Below are positions 9,592-17,301 of a DNA stretch of 64,000 nucleotides, in pieces. The notes under the pieces are model-generated. The model saw only the letters and a list, made by a program, of their open reading frames with translations, had not been told where the DNA came from and did no database searches. A program made the position numbers and the translations under genes. The stretch is from positions 558,001-622,000 of the forward strand of contig CAVXLQ010000004.1 in the NCBI GenBank assembly GCA_963762635.1. Direction: 5' to 3'. Within the stretch, counting starts at the first letter, position 1, and each line of letters starts with the position of its first letter. The stretch is from Tenggerimyces sp963762635 (GTDB taxonomy: Bacteria; Actinomycetota; Actinomycetes; Propionibacteriales; Actinopolymorphaceae).

Positions 9592-10077
9592 CTACGGCGT
9601 CGTCTCCAACGTGAGGGTGTACGGGGCGAATCCCTGCCGCTCGTAGAACCTGATGGCGGCGTCGTTGGTCGCGAACGCGACGACGGCGATGCGGTCCGCC
9701 TGTCGCTCCTGTGCCCATTGGCGGAACGCTGCGACGAGGTCGGCGCCGACGTGTTGGCCGCGGTGTTCGGGGCGGACGTACAGGCTGCTGAGGGTCGCGA
9801 CCCTGACCTGCCTGATGTCGGTCGGCTCGCTGAGCTTGCCGGTGAGGTGGCCGACGATCTCGCCGCCGCCGTTCGTGTCGGCCGCCTCGGCGACGAGAAC
9901 GATGCGACTGGTGTCGTCGAGCAGCTCGGCGTACGCGTCGACACCTTGCTCGTACGGGAACCGCACGTTCATCGTCTCGTCCCGCGTGCCCGCGTCCTCG
10001 GCGAACAGCGCCGCGCTCGACTCGAGCCATCCCGGCACATCGGCGGTGGTCGCGCGCCGGACGGTGACGTCACCCAC
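9592..10077 (-). CDS. GNAT-family N-acetyltransferase
   Basis: A 161-residue GNAT protein. The acetyl-CoA-binding motif A is visible as LSSLYVRPEHRGQHVGADLV (RxxGxG/A-like), and the typical C-terminal AAIRFYERQGFAPYTLTL follows. N-terminal VTVRRATTADVPGWLE fits the beta-1/alpha-1 entry of the fold. The substrate cannot be predicted. The gene overlaps the 3' end of the next acetyltransferase by 8 bases and ends 22 bases before the LuxR-type regulator start, so the three genes may form one operon. Confidence 0.9.
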   Translation of the reverse strand: MGDVTVRRATTADVPGWLESSAALFAEDAGTRDETMNVRFPYEQGVDAYAELLDDTSRIVLVAEAADTNGGGEIVGHLTGKLSEPTDIRQVRVATLSSLYVRPEHRGQHVGADLVAAFRQWAQERQADRIAVVAFATNDAAIRFYERQGFAPYTLTLETTP

Positions 10078-10639
10078 GCTCGGCCGCCTCGTACTCGCTG
10101 CGCAGCAGGCCGTAGATCGCGCCGCCGTGGAACTCGCCGTCTTCCTCCAGCGAGTACTCGCGGCGGACGCCCTCGAGCTGGAAGCCGAACTTGCGCAGCA
10201 GCCGCGTCGACTCGTGGTTGTCCTCGATCGTCTGCGCCTCGAGGCGGTTGACGCCGAGTTCCTCGAACGCGAACCTGAGCATCGCCTGCATGGCTTCGCT
10301 CGCCAGTCGCTTGCCCCAGTACGCGCGGTTCAGGTCGTACCCGATCTCGGCGCGGCGGTGCCCGGCGTTCCAACCGAGGCTGTAGAGGCCGATCACCTTG
10401 TCGATCTCCTGGAGCGCCACGCCCCAGTGGATCCACTCGTGCTTGGCGTAGTACGCCGCGAGCCGCTCGATCATCTCGGCGGACTCGGCGACCTCGGTGT
10501 GGGGAACGGAGTTGTAGCGCTGGACGTACGGATCGCTGCGGACCGCGAACAGGTCCTCGGCGTCGGATCCCCTGAGTTCGCGCAGGACCAGCCGTTCAGT
10601 CCGCAGCGTGGGGAATTCGGAGTAGTCGAAAGTGGGCAT
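10070..10639 (-). CDS. RimJ/RimL-type GNAT acetyltransferase
   Basis: A protein of 189 residues of the Acetyltransf_3 group. It starts LRTERLVLRELRGSDAEDLF, has EIGYDLNRAYWGKRLASEAM as the CoA-binding motif, and ends with LLRKFGFQLEGVRREY. This group includes ribosomal-protein N-terminal acetyltransferases, but also many small-molecule and resistance enzymes, so the acceptor is open. It is the first gene of the leftward GNAT-GNAT-LuxR set and is divergent from the Rid gene, with 49 bases between the two starts. Confidence 0.9.
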   Translation of the reverse strand: MPTFDYSEFPTLRTERLVLRELRGSDAEDLFAVRSDPYVQRYNSVPHTEVAESAEMIERLAAYYAKHEWIHWGVALQEIDKVIGLYSLGWNAGHRRAEIGYDLNRAYWGKRLASEAMQAMLRFAFEELGVNRLEAQTIEDNHESTRLLRKFGFQLEGVRREYSLEEDGEFHGGAIYGLLRSEYEAAERG

Positions 10640-10688
10640 CGCGCGACAGGCTAGCGCCTATCACTTTCGGCGAAGGGAAGAAATCAGC

Positions 10689-11087
10689 ATGACCGAGGCC
10701 GGCATCACCGCTGTCAACCCGTCCGTACTCCCGCCGCCGACCGCCACGTTCACGCACGGCGCGCTCGTCGCCGGCGCTCGGCGGACGTTGTACGTCAGCG
10801 GGCAGGTGCCCTGGTCGGACGCTGACGGCCATGTCCCGGCGGACTTTCCCACACAGGCGCGGGTGACGTACGCCAACCTGCTCGCCGTTCTCGCCGAGGC
10901 GGGGATGGCCGTGCACAACCTCGCCAAGCTCACCGTCTATCTGTCCGACCGCGCGTACCGGGGGCCGCACGGCGAGGTGCTCGAGGAGGTTCTGCGGGGG
11001 CATCGGCCGGCGTTCACGTCGATCATCACCGACATCTACTCCGAGGTCTGGCTGCTCGAGGTGGACGCGATCGCGGTGGAGTTCTAG
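10689..11087 (+). CDS. RidA/YjgF family protein (putative enamine/imine deaminase)
   Basis: A Rid-family protein of 132 residues. Recognisable blocks are LYVSGQVPWSDADGHVP, FPTQARVTYANLLAVLAEAG and the closing PAFTSIITDIYSEVWLLEVD. Canonical RidA has a conserved arginine in the block near the C-terminus that binds the substrate carboxylate. Here that position reads TSIITD, so it is more likely a Rid4-7-type member of uncertain activity than a true RidA deaminase. ATG 10689 follows a GAAGGGAAG Shine-Dalgarno. The stop codon is immediately followed by the ATG of the metallo-hydrolase, so the pair is translationally coupled. Confidence 0.87.
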   Translation: MTEAGITAVNPSVLPPPTATFTHGALVAGARRTLYVSGQVPWSDADGHVPADFPTQARVTYANLLAVLAEAGMAVHNLAKLTVYLSDRAYRGPHGEVLEEVLRGHRPAFTSIITDIYSEVWLLEVDAIAVEF

Positions 11088-11858
11088 ATGCGGCTGACCG
11101 TGCTGGGTGCTTGCGGTGCGTTTCCCGCCGCCGGCTCCGCGTGCAGTGGGTTTCTGGTCGAGGCCGACGGGTTCCGGCTGCTGATGGACGTGGGGTACGC
11201 GACGATGCCGCGGCTGCTGTCGTACCTGCCGGCCTCGTCGGTGGACGCGGTGGTGATCAGCCATGGGCATCCGGACCACTGCGCCGACCTGAACCCGTTG
11301 CTCCGGGCGCGTGCGTTGCGCGACGACCCGGCGCCTTCGTTGCCCGTCTATGCGCCACCTCGTGCTCTGGATGCCGTGCTCGCGCTGGACCGGCCGGGCA
11401 TGCTGGCTTCGGCGATCTCCTTGTCGACGTTCGCGCCGGGGGAGGGCTTCGAGCTGGGGCCGTTCGCCGTCGCCACGTTCGACCTGCCGCACTTCACGCC
11501 GAACGCCGGCATCCGGCTGACCGCTGACGGGCGGTCGCTCGCGTACACCGGCGACACCGGACCGAGCCCTTCCGTCGTCGCGTTGGCACAGGATGCGGAC
11601 GTGTTCCTGGCCGAGGCGACGCATCCGGACGTGGTGCCGGACGACTCGGCGCAGTTGGCTGTCGAGCGCGCGGCAGGCGGGTTCGTACGCGTCGGCGGCC
11701 GGCGTCGGGCGGCTGCTGCTCACGCACCTGTGGCCGGAGGACCCGCGGGAGCCGTTCCTCGCCGAGGCCTCGGCGTCGTACCCCGGCCCGTTGTCGATCG
11801 CGGAGAGCGGCCTCGTGCTGGACTTCTAGAAGTCTTGTACACGTTTTCCAGAAGCTGA
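11088..11858 (+). CDS. Metallo-beta-lactamase-fold hydrolase (RNase Z-like), C-terminus frameshifted
   Basis: The protein has the RNase Z/arylsulfatase-type MBL fold. The zinc motif HxHxDH is SHGHPDHC at about residue 64, and TGDTGPSP carries the later Asp ligand. Family similarity stops near base 11680. After that the annotated frame is Arg/Ala/Gly-rich and aberrant, while the +1 frame reads AGVGRLLLTHLWPEDPREPF and ends LDF at 11829, which is the expected C-terminus with its conserved histidine. A one-base insertion in the GC-rich stretch around 11670-11695 would explain this. As written, the product lacks the last metal-site segment and is probably non-functional unless the indel is an assembly error. 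Confidence 0.8.
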   Translation: MRLTVLGACGAFPAAGSACSGFLVEADGFRLLMDVGYATMPRLLSYLPASSVDAVVISHGHPDHCADLNPLLRARALRDDPAPSLPVYAPPRALDAVLALDRPGMLASAISLSTFAPGEGFELGPFAVATFDLPHFTPNAGIRLTADGRSLAYTGDTGPSPSVVALAQDADVFLAEATHPDVVPDDSAQLAVERAAGGFVRVGGRRRAAAAHAPVAGGPAGAVPRRGLGVVPRPVVDRGERPRAGLLEVLYTFSRS

Positions 11859-11877
11859 TGCGATCGGCCGTCGGGCG

Positions 11878-12081
11878 GTGCTGGGGCGTGGCCTGGACAG
11901 CGTGTTCGTCCAGCTGAGTGGCGCGTACGACGGTGCTCCGATGGGAGGCAGCGCGAACGGTACCGGTCAGTCGACCGAGGGGGTTCCCGCGCGGAAGGCC
12001 AGCACGGCGACCGTGAAGATCACCCAGGGCAAGCCGACGAGGGGGACCGTCTTCGTCGCGGTCTACGAGCCCATTCCTTAG
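11878..12081 (+). CDS. Small ORF or gene remnant, unknown function
   Basis: A 67-codon frame starting GTG with no recognisable Shine-Dalgarno. The C-terminal half reads like the last beta strands of a larger secreted or binding protein (TATVKITQGKPTRGTVFVAV), but no domain can be named. It follows the metallo-hydrolase on the same strand and its stop overlaps the stop of the convergent sigma-factor gene. It could be a decayed gene end or chance coding. The rest of 11830-12077 holds nothing else recognisable. Confidence 0.25.
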   Translation: MLGRGLDSVFVQLSGAYDGAPMGGSANGTGQSTEGVPARKASTATVKITQGKPTRGTVFVAVYEPIP

Positions 12082-13037
12082 AGCTCGTTCGGGAAGCCGA
12101 ACCGCTCGACCAGGCCGGGGTCGCCGAAGACGGTGATCCCGGCCAGGCCGTACTCGCCCTTGGCGAGGCGGAGGACGGCGATGCCGAAGGCTCGGTAGAC
12201 GCCGTCTTCGCCGCGGAGGTAGGTGGCTGTGGCTTCTTGGCCGTTGGCTCTCGTCGGCAGCATCTTCCAGTCGCCCTTGGTGAAGAGGGCGTGGCGGACC
12301 AGGTACGGCAGGCAGGTGACGCGGCCCTGGTACCAGGCCTTCGAGCCGGTCATCTCCAGCGTCGCGTCCTCGCGGAGCAGCCGCTCGATGGTCTTCGGGT
12401 CGGAGTTCTCGAACGCTGCGATGTATTGGTCGAGCAGGGCTTTACGTTCGGGCTCGTCCGGCTCCTCGACCTGCTCGGCGGTGGGAGCGACCTCGTCGAG
12501 TCTGGCGCGGGCCCGTTGCAGCATGCTCTTGACGGCCGCGGTCGACGTACCGAGGGTCTCGGCGACCTCCTTGGCCGACCAGGCGAGGACCTCTCTCAGA
12601 AGCAGCGCGGCCCGCTGCCTTCCGGGCAGGTATTGCAGGCTCGCGATAAGGGCGAGCCGCAGGCTGTCCCTCATCGCGACGATGCTGGCGGGGTCTTGGG
12701 CGTCCACCACCCACGCGTCCGGTAGCGGCTGGATCCAGTCGGCCTCGATGGGTACGGGCTCGGCGTCGGGGTCGTCGCTCGGCGCGCCGAGCCCGGACGG
12801 CAGCGCGCGCCGCCCGCGCTGCTCGATGGCGGTGAGGCAGGCGTTCGTCGCGATCTTGTACAACCACGTACGCAGCGACGCGCGGCCCTCGAAGTCGCCG
12901 AACGCGCGCCAAGCTCGCAGGTAGGTCTCCTGGAGCACGTCCTCCGCGTCGTCGATCGAGCCGAGCATGCGGTAGCAGTGCGCGAGCAGCTCCCGCCGGA
13001 ACGGCTCGGTACTGCTGGCGAAGTCCGCTGTGGGCAT
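12078..13037 (-). CDS. ECF RNA polymerase sigma factor with SnoaL-like C-terminal domain (second copy)
   Basis: A 319-residue protein with the same build as the sigma factor at 3510-4427. Region 2 is FRRELLAHCYRMLGSIDDAE followed by DVLQETYLRAW. The conserved FEGRASLRTWLYKIATNACL block is shared, as are region 4 (LPGRQRAALLLREVLAWSAK) and a SnoaL-like tail. The linker WIQPLPDA matches WLEPLPGS in the paralogue, a mark of the SigG-like/TIGR02960 group. ATG 13037 is the obvious start. It is divergent from the S51-like peptidase gene, with 66 bases between the starts. No anti-sigma gene adjoins it. Confidence 0.9.
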   Translation of the reverse strand: MPTADFASSTEPFRRELLAHCYRMLGSIDDAEDVLQETYLRAWRAFGDFEGRASLRTWLYKIATNACLTAIEQRGRRALPSGLGAPSDDPDAEPVPIEADWIQPLPDAWVVDAQDPASIVAMRDSLRLALIASLQYLPGRQRAALLLREVLAWSAKEVAETLGTSTAAVKSMLQRARARLDEVAPTAEQVEEPDEPERKALLDQYIAAFENSDPKTIERLLREDATLEMTGSKAWYQGRVTCLPYLVRHALFTKGDWKMLPTRANGQEATATYLRGEDGVYRAFGIAVLRLAKGEYGLAGITVFGDPGLVERFGFPNEL

Positions 13038-13103
13038 GCCGCGCGCTCCTGTCCTGTGGTCCTACGGTAAGGACCCTGAGCCGCGGCGAAAGGAATCGGT
13101 CTC

Positions 13104-13664
13104 GTGACGCTGTTTCTCTACAGCACCTCACCGGCGCCCCACGAACAGACCATCCTCGCCGCCTGCCGCCGCCCCACCCGCGCCGTCGCCGTGCTGACGG
13201 CACTCGAGGCGCCCGACCCGTCGCAGCTCGAGCTGCTTCGGGGCCACTTCCCGGTGCCGTTGGAGGACTCCGGCCTGGCTTCTCGCGAGGACGCGTACGA
13301 CCCAGCCGTCGTCTCGCGCCTCGCCGCCGCCGACCTCGTCCTGATCGGCGGCGGCTCGCCGCGCCGCCTGGTCGAGGCCACACTCGGGACGCCCGCCTTG
13401 GATGCCCTGCGTCTCGCGTACGACAACGGCACCGTGATCGCCGGCTGCAGCGCCGGGGCCGTCGTGTTCGGCGCTGGCATGCTCGACGGCACCGAGCGAC
13501 TCGACCTGTGGGACTGGCTGCCCGACACCCTCGTCGCTCCGCACTTCGGCCAGTACGACCTCGAGCCCTGGCGCCGGGCCTACCCGAGCTGCGAAGTTCT
13601 CGGCATCCGCGACGATGCCATGGTCCGCATCGACACCGACCAGATCACCTACCTCTCGGTGTAG
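13104..13664 (+). CDS. Peptidase S51 / class I glutamine amidotransferase-like protein
   Basis: A protein of 186 residues resembling peptidase E and cyanophycinase. The nucleophile elbow is AGCSAGA with S116 as candidate catalytic serine. LVLIGGGSPRRLVEATLGT precedes it and APHFGQYDLEPW supplies a candidate histidine (H147). Substrates of characterised relatives are Asp-X dipeptides or cyanophycin; neither can be assigned here. The GTG start at 13104 follows a GAAAGGAA ribosome site. It is a single gene, convergent with the secreted nucleoside hydrolase 16 bases away. Confidence 0.82.
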   Translation: MTLFLYSTSPAPHEQTILAACRRPTRAVAVLTALEAPDPSQLELLRGHFPVPLEDSGLASREDAYDPAVVSRLAAADLVLIGGGSPRRLVEATLGTPALDALRLAYDNGTVIAGCSAGAVVFGAGMLDGTERLDLWDWLPDTLVAPHFGQYDLEPWRRAYPSCEVLGIRDDAMVRIDTDQITYLSV

Positions 13665-13679
13665 GCCAGCCTGGAGTGG

Positions 13680-14729
13680 TTAGCCGTTGAGGATGTCGAC
13701 GAACACGTCCTCGAAGTGGGGCCCGTCAGCCGTCGTGCCGACCAGCTGGGGTGTGCCGCTCGGTACGTCGACCGTGCGCCCGGACGACACGCCCTCCAGC
13801 ACGACGTCGACGGGTCGCAGCCGGTAGGTCACGGTGTCCTCGACGATCGAGGTGGCGGCGAGCGCGTCCCACCAGAACATGATGTCCAGCTCGATCAGCG
13901 GCGGGAGGTCGGGCTGCGTGACGATGGCGTGGACGAGCTTGGCCTCCACGGTCTTCGCTGTCGCGCCGAGCCGGTCGATGAACTCCTGCGTGATCATGAC
14001 GTGGTTCGTCGCGTCCAGCGGAACGATCCTCACCCGTCCGTCCGGCATCGTCGCGTAGACGGTGTCGGCGGCGATCGGGTCGATCCACTGGTTGACCTCT
14101 TGGGTGTTGTCGAAGCCGCCAGTCGTCGAGCCGAACAGGTTGCCGCCGACGTCGAACGCGCCGCCCATCACGTAGAGGCTGGCGATCTTCTGCGGGACGC
14201 GCTGGTTGAGGCGCAGCGCTTCCGCGACGTTGGTGAGGGGGCCGGTCGCCAGGACGGTGACGTTCCTCGGCGAGGCGAGGACTGTCGCGGCGATCAGCTG
14301 CGCTGCGGTGTACGGCGCCGGCTTGTTCGGGATGTCGGTGTCGTCGAGGGCGCCGGTGAGGACGCGTTCGAAGATCTCGCGCGCCTCGGGAGGTGCCGGG
14401 TGCACGCCCTCCGGGCTCCCGTCGGCGACCGGGACGTTGGGGAGGCCGCAGCGCTTCAGGATCTGCCTCGCGTGGGTGAGCGAACGGCCGGCCGTACCGA
14501 TGCCGTTGTTCACCACGGTGACGGCCTTGAGCTCGACGCGGCGCTGCTTGTGGGCTTGGCAGAGGAACGCGAGGGTCGACGCGTCGTCGAAGTCGAGGTC
14601 GCTGTCGTACACGACCGGGATGGGTCTGGGCGTGGAGCTGGCGCTGGGTGGCTCGGCCGACGCGGTGCCCAGGGTGCCCGTCGCGCCGAGCGCGAGCACC
14701 ACGACGATCGTACGAAGGAAGCTCAGCAT
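13680..14729 (-). CDS. Secreted inosine/uridine-preferring nucleoside hydrolase-like protein
   Basis: A 349-residue protein starting with a signal peptide (MLSFLRTIVVVLALGATG, likely cleavage after ASA near residue 25). The calcium-binding signature of nucleoside hydrolases (DxDxxxDD) is DSDLDFDD at 42-49. VTVLATGPLTNVAEAL and SLYVMGGAFDVGGN are the other conserved segments. This family cleaves the N-glycosidic bond of nucleosides; an exported form would salvage extracellular nucleosides. The frame is open for a further 105 codons upstream, but that part is antisense or out of frame to the YjbR gene. ATG 14729 is preceded by no strong ribosome site. Confidence 0.9.
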   Translation of the reverse strand: MLSFLRTIVVVLALGATGTLGTASAEPPSASSTPRPIPVVYDSDLDFDDASTLAFLCQAHKQRRVELKAVTVVNNGIGTAGRSLTHARQILKRCGLPNVPVADGSPEGVHPAPPEAREIFERVLTGALDDTDIPNKPAPYTAAQLIAATVLASPRNVTVLATGPLTNVAEALRLNQRVPQKIASLYVMGGAFDVGGNLFGSTTGGFDNTQEVNQWIDPIAADTVYATMPDGRVRIVPLDATNHVMITQEFIDRLGATAKTVEAKLVHAIVTQPDLPPLIELDIMFWWDALAATSIVEDTVTYRLRPVDVVLEGVSSGRTVDVPSGTPQLVGTTADGPHFEDVFVDILNG

Positions 14730-14782
14730 GGCCCGAGAACTTACGGATCGCCGATGGCATATCGATGGCGCGAGCGCTCGCG

Positions 14783-15171
14783 TCAGCCGGCGTCGTACTC
14801 CTTGACCAGGGCCTTCGGTGCCTGGCACCGCCAGGCGTCGGTGAGAAGCTCTCGTAGCTCCTTGACGTCGATGGCGGCCAGTCTGACGAGCACCGCCGGG
14901 TAGCCGTTGTAGTGCGGCTCGGTGAAGTAGATGTCCGGGTCGGCCGCGATCAGCTCGTCGCGGTCGCCGACGGAGGCGGTACGGACGGCGAGGACGGCGG
15001 GTTGGGGTACGCGGGCCTTCTTCGGCTCGAGCCGTTCCAGCCACACCCAGGCGATGCCCTTGGCCTTGCCCTTGTTGGGCACGGAGAACCCGAATCTGTT
15101 CCCTCGCCCTCGCCCTCGCTCACCTCGGGCAGCGAGAGCGCGATGCGGCGTACGTCGTCCTGCGTTGCCAT
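14783..15171 (-). pseudogene. MmcQ/YjbR-family protein, frameshifted
   Basis: Two frames together make one YjbR/MmcQ protein of about 128 residues. The first begins MATQDDVRRIALSLPEVSEG at 15171. The second continues NRFGFSVPNKGKAKGIAWVW and ends ALVKEYDAG at 14783. The switch falls at about 15095, inside tandem GAGGGC hexamers followed by GAGGG, a slippage-prone tract. A shortened product could start at GTG 15082 but would lack the first helices. Family members are small CyaY-like, double-wing proteins of uncertain role. Either the gene is inactivated or phase-variable, or the tract is mis-assembled. Confidence 0.8.
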
Positions 15172-15237
15172 GCCCGAAAGAATGCCAGCCGTACGCCGCC
15201 GCGCTCTTGGAGAAAATGGCCCTACCTACCCGGCCCG

Positions 15238-15312
15238 GTGATCATGATCGTGATCATGAAGCCGGAACGGTCGTATACACCGGTTTCGCTTCACGATCAC
15301 GATCATGATCAC
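15238..15312. repeat. Long near-perfect inverted repeat (24-bp arms)
   Basis: Arms 15238-15261 and 15289-15312 are complementary at 23 of 24 positions. Each arm is itself built from GATCATGATC/GTGATCATG-type units. The 27-base loop starts and ends with CCGG tetramers that can extend the stem. It lies between the start of the leftward YjbR gene and the stop of the next leftward gene. It could therefore act as a terminator for the latter, though there is no T-run on either strand, or as a binding site for a dimeric protein. Confidence 0.7.
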
Positions 15313-15336
15313 GGCCCAGAGGTCAGAGGTCGGCGA

Positions 15337-16260
15337 CTACTGGCGGAACTCGCCCGGGCCGAAGACCTCCCAGGGCTGCTTCGTCGGATCCTGGATCGAA
15401 CCGAACGGCACGGTGTACTCCCGGACCACAGCGTTGTCCCGCGAGATCCCCCACAGCGTCGACCGCCTGCCGGCATCGGACCATGCGATGCCCTGGCCCT
15501 CGATCCCTGGCAGGTGGACGGTCGCGACCCACTCGAGCTCGCCGCCCGCGACGGGCAGCCGCATCACGTACGCCTCCGGCAGGTCGTGCCCCGTCAGCCA
15601 GAGGCGGCCGTCCGGTCCCCACGAGCCGCCCGAGTTCGACATCAGCTCGAACTTGTCGAGGATCACCTTCGGGATCGTCCACGACTGCAGCACGTTGAAC
15701 TCGTCGTCCAGCTTCACGACCTGCGTGTTGTAGGTCTTCCCGTACGGCTCGGTCTGCCCGTTCTGCACGCGGTTGTAGTTCGCGAACGTCGCCCACCAGA
15801 ACCCGTCGTGGTGGTCGAGCCAAGTCAGCGAGCCGCGGTAGATGCCGAACGCGAACGTCCGAACGTGCCGCATCGTGCGTGTGTCGAACACCTCGATCGA
15901 GCTCTCCATCGGCCATTCCGGGTAGTTCGAGTGCGCCGCGTAGAGCTTGCCGCGGTAGACCACGCCCGAGTCGAGATGCTCGATCGGCCCGTCCAAAGCC
16001 CCCGCGAACTGCAGCAGCGGCCGGCCGGTCGCTCGTGAGTGCTTGGTGATCGTCTGGTTGTCGACGGCGTAGAAGTACTTGTCGTCGACCGCCACGGCCT
16101 GGTTGGCGTCGAACGCCGGGTACGTCGCCTTCAGCGTCGCGGTGAACTCCGGCACCGGATCCGCAACCGGCACCGCGGCCGAAGCCGGTCCGAGCGTTCC
16201 GAGCGCGACCATCGCTACCGCTCCGGCAAGCAGTCCGGTGAGCTTCCTGCGGGACACCAT
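15337..16260 (-). CDS. Secreted protein of unknown function, beta-propeller-like
   Basis: A protein of 307 residues with a clear signal peptide (MVSRRKLTGLLAGAVAMVAL, cleavage near PASA about residue 28). ATG 16260 follows an AAAGGAACGAG ribosome site; the longer frame upstream has no signal sequence. The mature part has repeated aromatic and Gly/Asp strand segments such as AVAVDDKYFYAVDNQTITKH, GSLTWLDHHDGFWWATFANY and GIAWSDAGRRSTLWGISRDN, consistent with a five- or six-bladed propeller. No catalytic motif was recognised. It is followed by the 15238-15312 inverted repeat. Confidence 0.8.
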   Translation of the reverse strand: MVSRRKLTGLLAGAVAMVALGTLGPASAAVPVADPVPEFTATLKATYPAFDANQAVAVDDKYFYAVDNQTITKHSRATGRPLLQFAGALDGPIEHLDSGVVYRGKLYAAHSNYPEWPMESSIEVFDTRTMRHVRTFAFGIYRGSLTWLDHHDGFWWATFANYNRVQNGQTEPYGKTYNTQVVKLDDEFNVLQSWTIPKVILDKFELMSNSGGSWGPDGRLWLTGHDLPEAYVMRLPVAGGELEWVATVHLPGIEGQGIAWSDAGRRSTLWGISRDNAVVREYTVPFGSIQDPTKQPWEVFGPGEFRQ

Positions 16261-16419
16261 CTCGTTCCTTTCGAGCAAGAGTGAATCGAACGTCAGCCCC
16301 CCGCGTTGGTCAGCGTCGAGCCGGGCCTGGAACGCACGCGGGCAGCGCGATGAATGCCCAGGGACGGTGTGGCCAACAACGCGGGCCGGCCCCGTCCCCA
16401 ACCGCACAGGACTCAACGG

Positions 16420-17205
16420 CTAACGCTGGCCGGGCGGGATGCCGGCGAGCATGCCGCCGTCCACTGGGATCACGGCGCCGGTGACGAACGACGACTGGTC
16501 CGAGCACAGCCACACGACGGCCGCCGCGACCTCCTCGACTCGGCCCATCCGCCGAACGGGGAGGCGCGCGGCCATCTGCTCCGCGGCACCCTCGCGCGCG
16601 AGGATCTGCTCGGTCGCGATCGGTCCGGGCGTGAGCGCGTTGATGCGGATGCCCGCCGCGGCGTAGTCGAGGGCGGCCGACTTCGTGAGGCCGATGAGCC
16701 CGGCCTTCGCGGCGACGTACCCGCCGATCCCGCCGACCGCGAGCACGCCGGCCGTCGACGACATGTTGACGATCGCGCCGCCACCGGTCGCGAGCATGGC
16801 GGGGATCTCGTACTTCATCGCCAGGAACGCGCCACGCAGGCTGGTCGCGATCGCGCTGTCGAAGTCCTCGACCGCGACGTTCGCGAGCGGCGTGGGCGGA
16901 TGCCCGCCGCCCGCGGCGTTGTTGACGGCGGCGTCGAGGCGGCCGAACCGGTCGAGGGTCCGTTCGACGAGGACCTGGACCGACTCCGGGTCGCTGACGT
17001 CGGTCGGTACGGCGAGCGCGGGTGTGCCGTGGGTCTGCTCGAGGACGGCGGCGAGGTCGTTGATCGCGTCGGTGGACCGTGCCGCGAGCACGACCGAGGC
17101 ACCGGCCGCTGCGAGGGCCCGTGCGGTCGCGGCGCCGATGCCGCGGCTGGCACCGGTGACGATCGCGACCTTCCTGGCGAGGGGGGTGTCGTTCATGTGG
17201 CCCAT
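16420..17205 (-). CDS. Short-chain dehydrogenase/reductase (FabG-like)
   Basis: A classical SDR of about 260 residues. The cofactor motif is TGASRGIGAATARAL, with NNAAGGG after it, the catalytic serine in IVNMSSTAG and Y-x-x-x-K in GYVAAKAGLIG. The C-terminus SFVTGAVIPVDGGM is typical of NAD(P)H-dependent 3-oxoacyl-ACP reductase-like enzymes. Substrate unknown. Two ATG starts compete, 17205 with GAGGACAGG just upstream and 17196. It is divergent from the MFS exporter, and the shared 96-bp gap holds an operator-like inverted repeat, so the two may be co-regulated. Confidence 0.9.
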   Translation of the reverse strand: MGHMNDTPLARKVAIVTGASRGIGAATARALAAAGASVVLAARSTDAINDLAAVLEQTHGTPALAVPTDVSDPESVQVLVERTLDRFGRLDAAVNNAAGGGHPPTPLANVAVEDFDSAIATSLRGAFLAMKYEIPAMLATGGGAIVNMSSTAGVLAVGGIGGYVAAKAGLIGLTKSAALDYAAAGIRINALTPGPIATEQILAREGAAEQMAARLPVRRMGRVEEVAAAVVWLCSDQSSFVTGAVIPVDGGMLAGIPPGQR

Positions 17206-17275
17206 CCTGTCCTCGCCGGATCGACGCGCGCGTCCGTCGGTGGGCGACATCGGCCTACGTCGTCGCGCGTACTTG

Positions 17276-17295
17276 ACCTCAACCAAACCTGAGGT
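17276..17295. promoter_or_regulatory. Operator-like inverted repeat in the SDR/MFS divergent promoter
   Basis: ACCTCA and TGAGGT form perfect 6-bp arms separated by 8 bases. A TTGACC -35-like box (17273-17278) overlaps the left arm. A weak -10-like CACGAT lies 19 bases downstream of it, the long spacer seen at MerR-family promoters. This would place the transcript start next to the in-frame ATG at 17311. MerR or TetR control of the exporter is an inference; no cognate regulator is adjacent. Confidence 0.45.
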
Positions 17296-17301
17296 TCCAC
17301 G

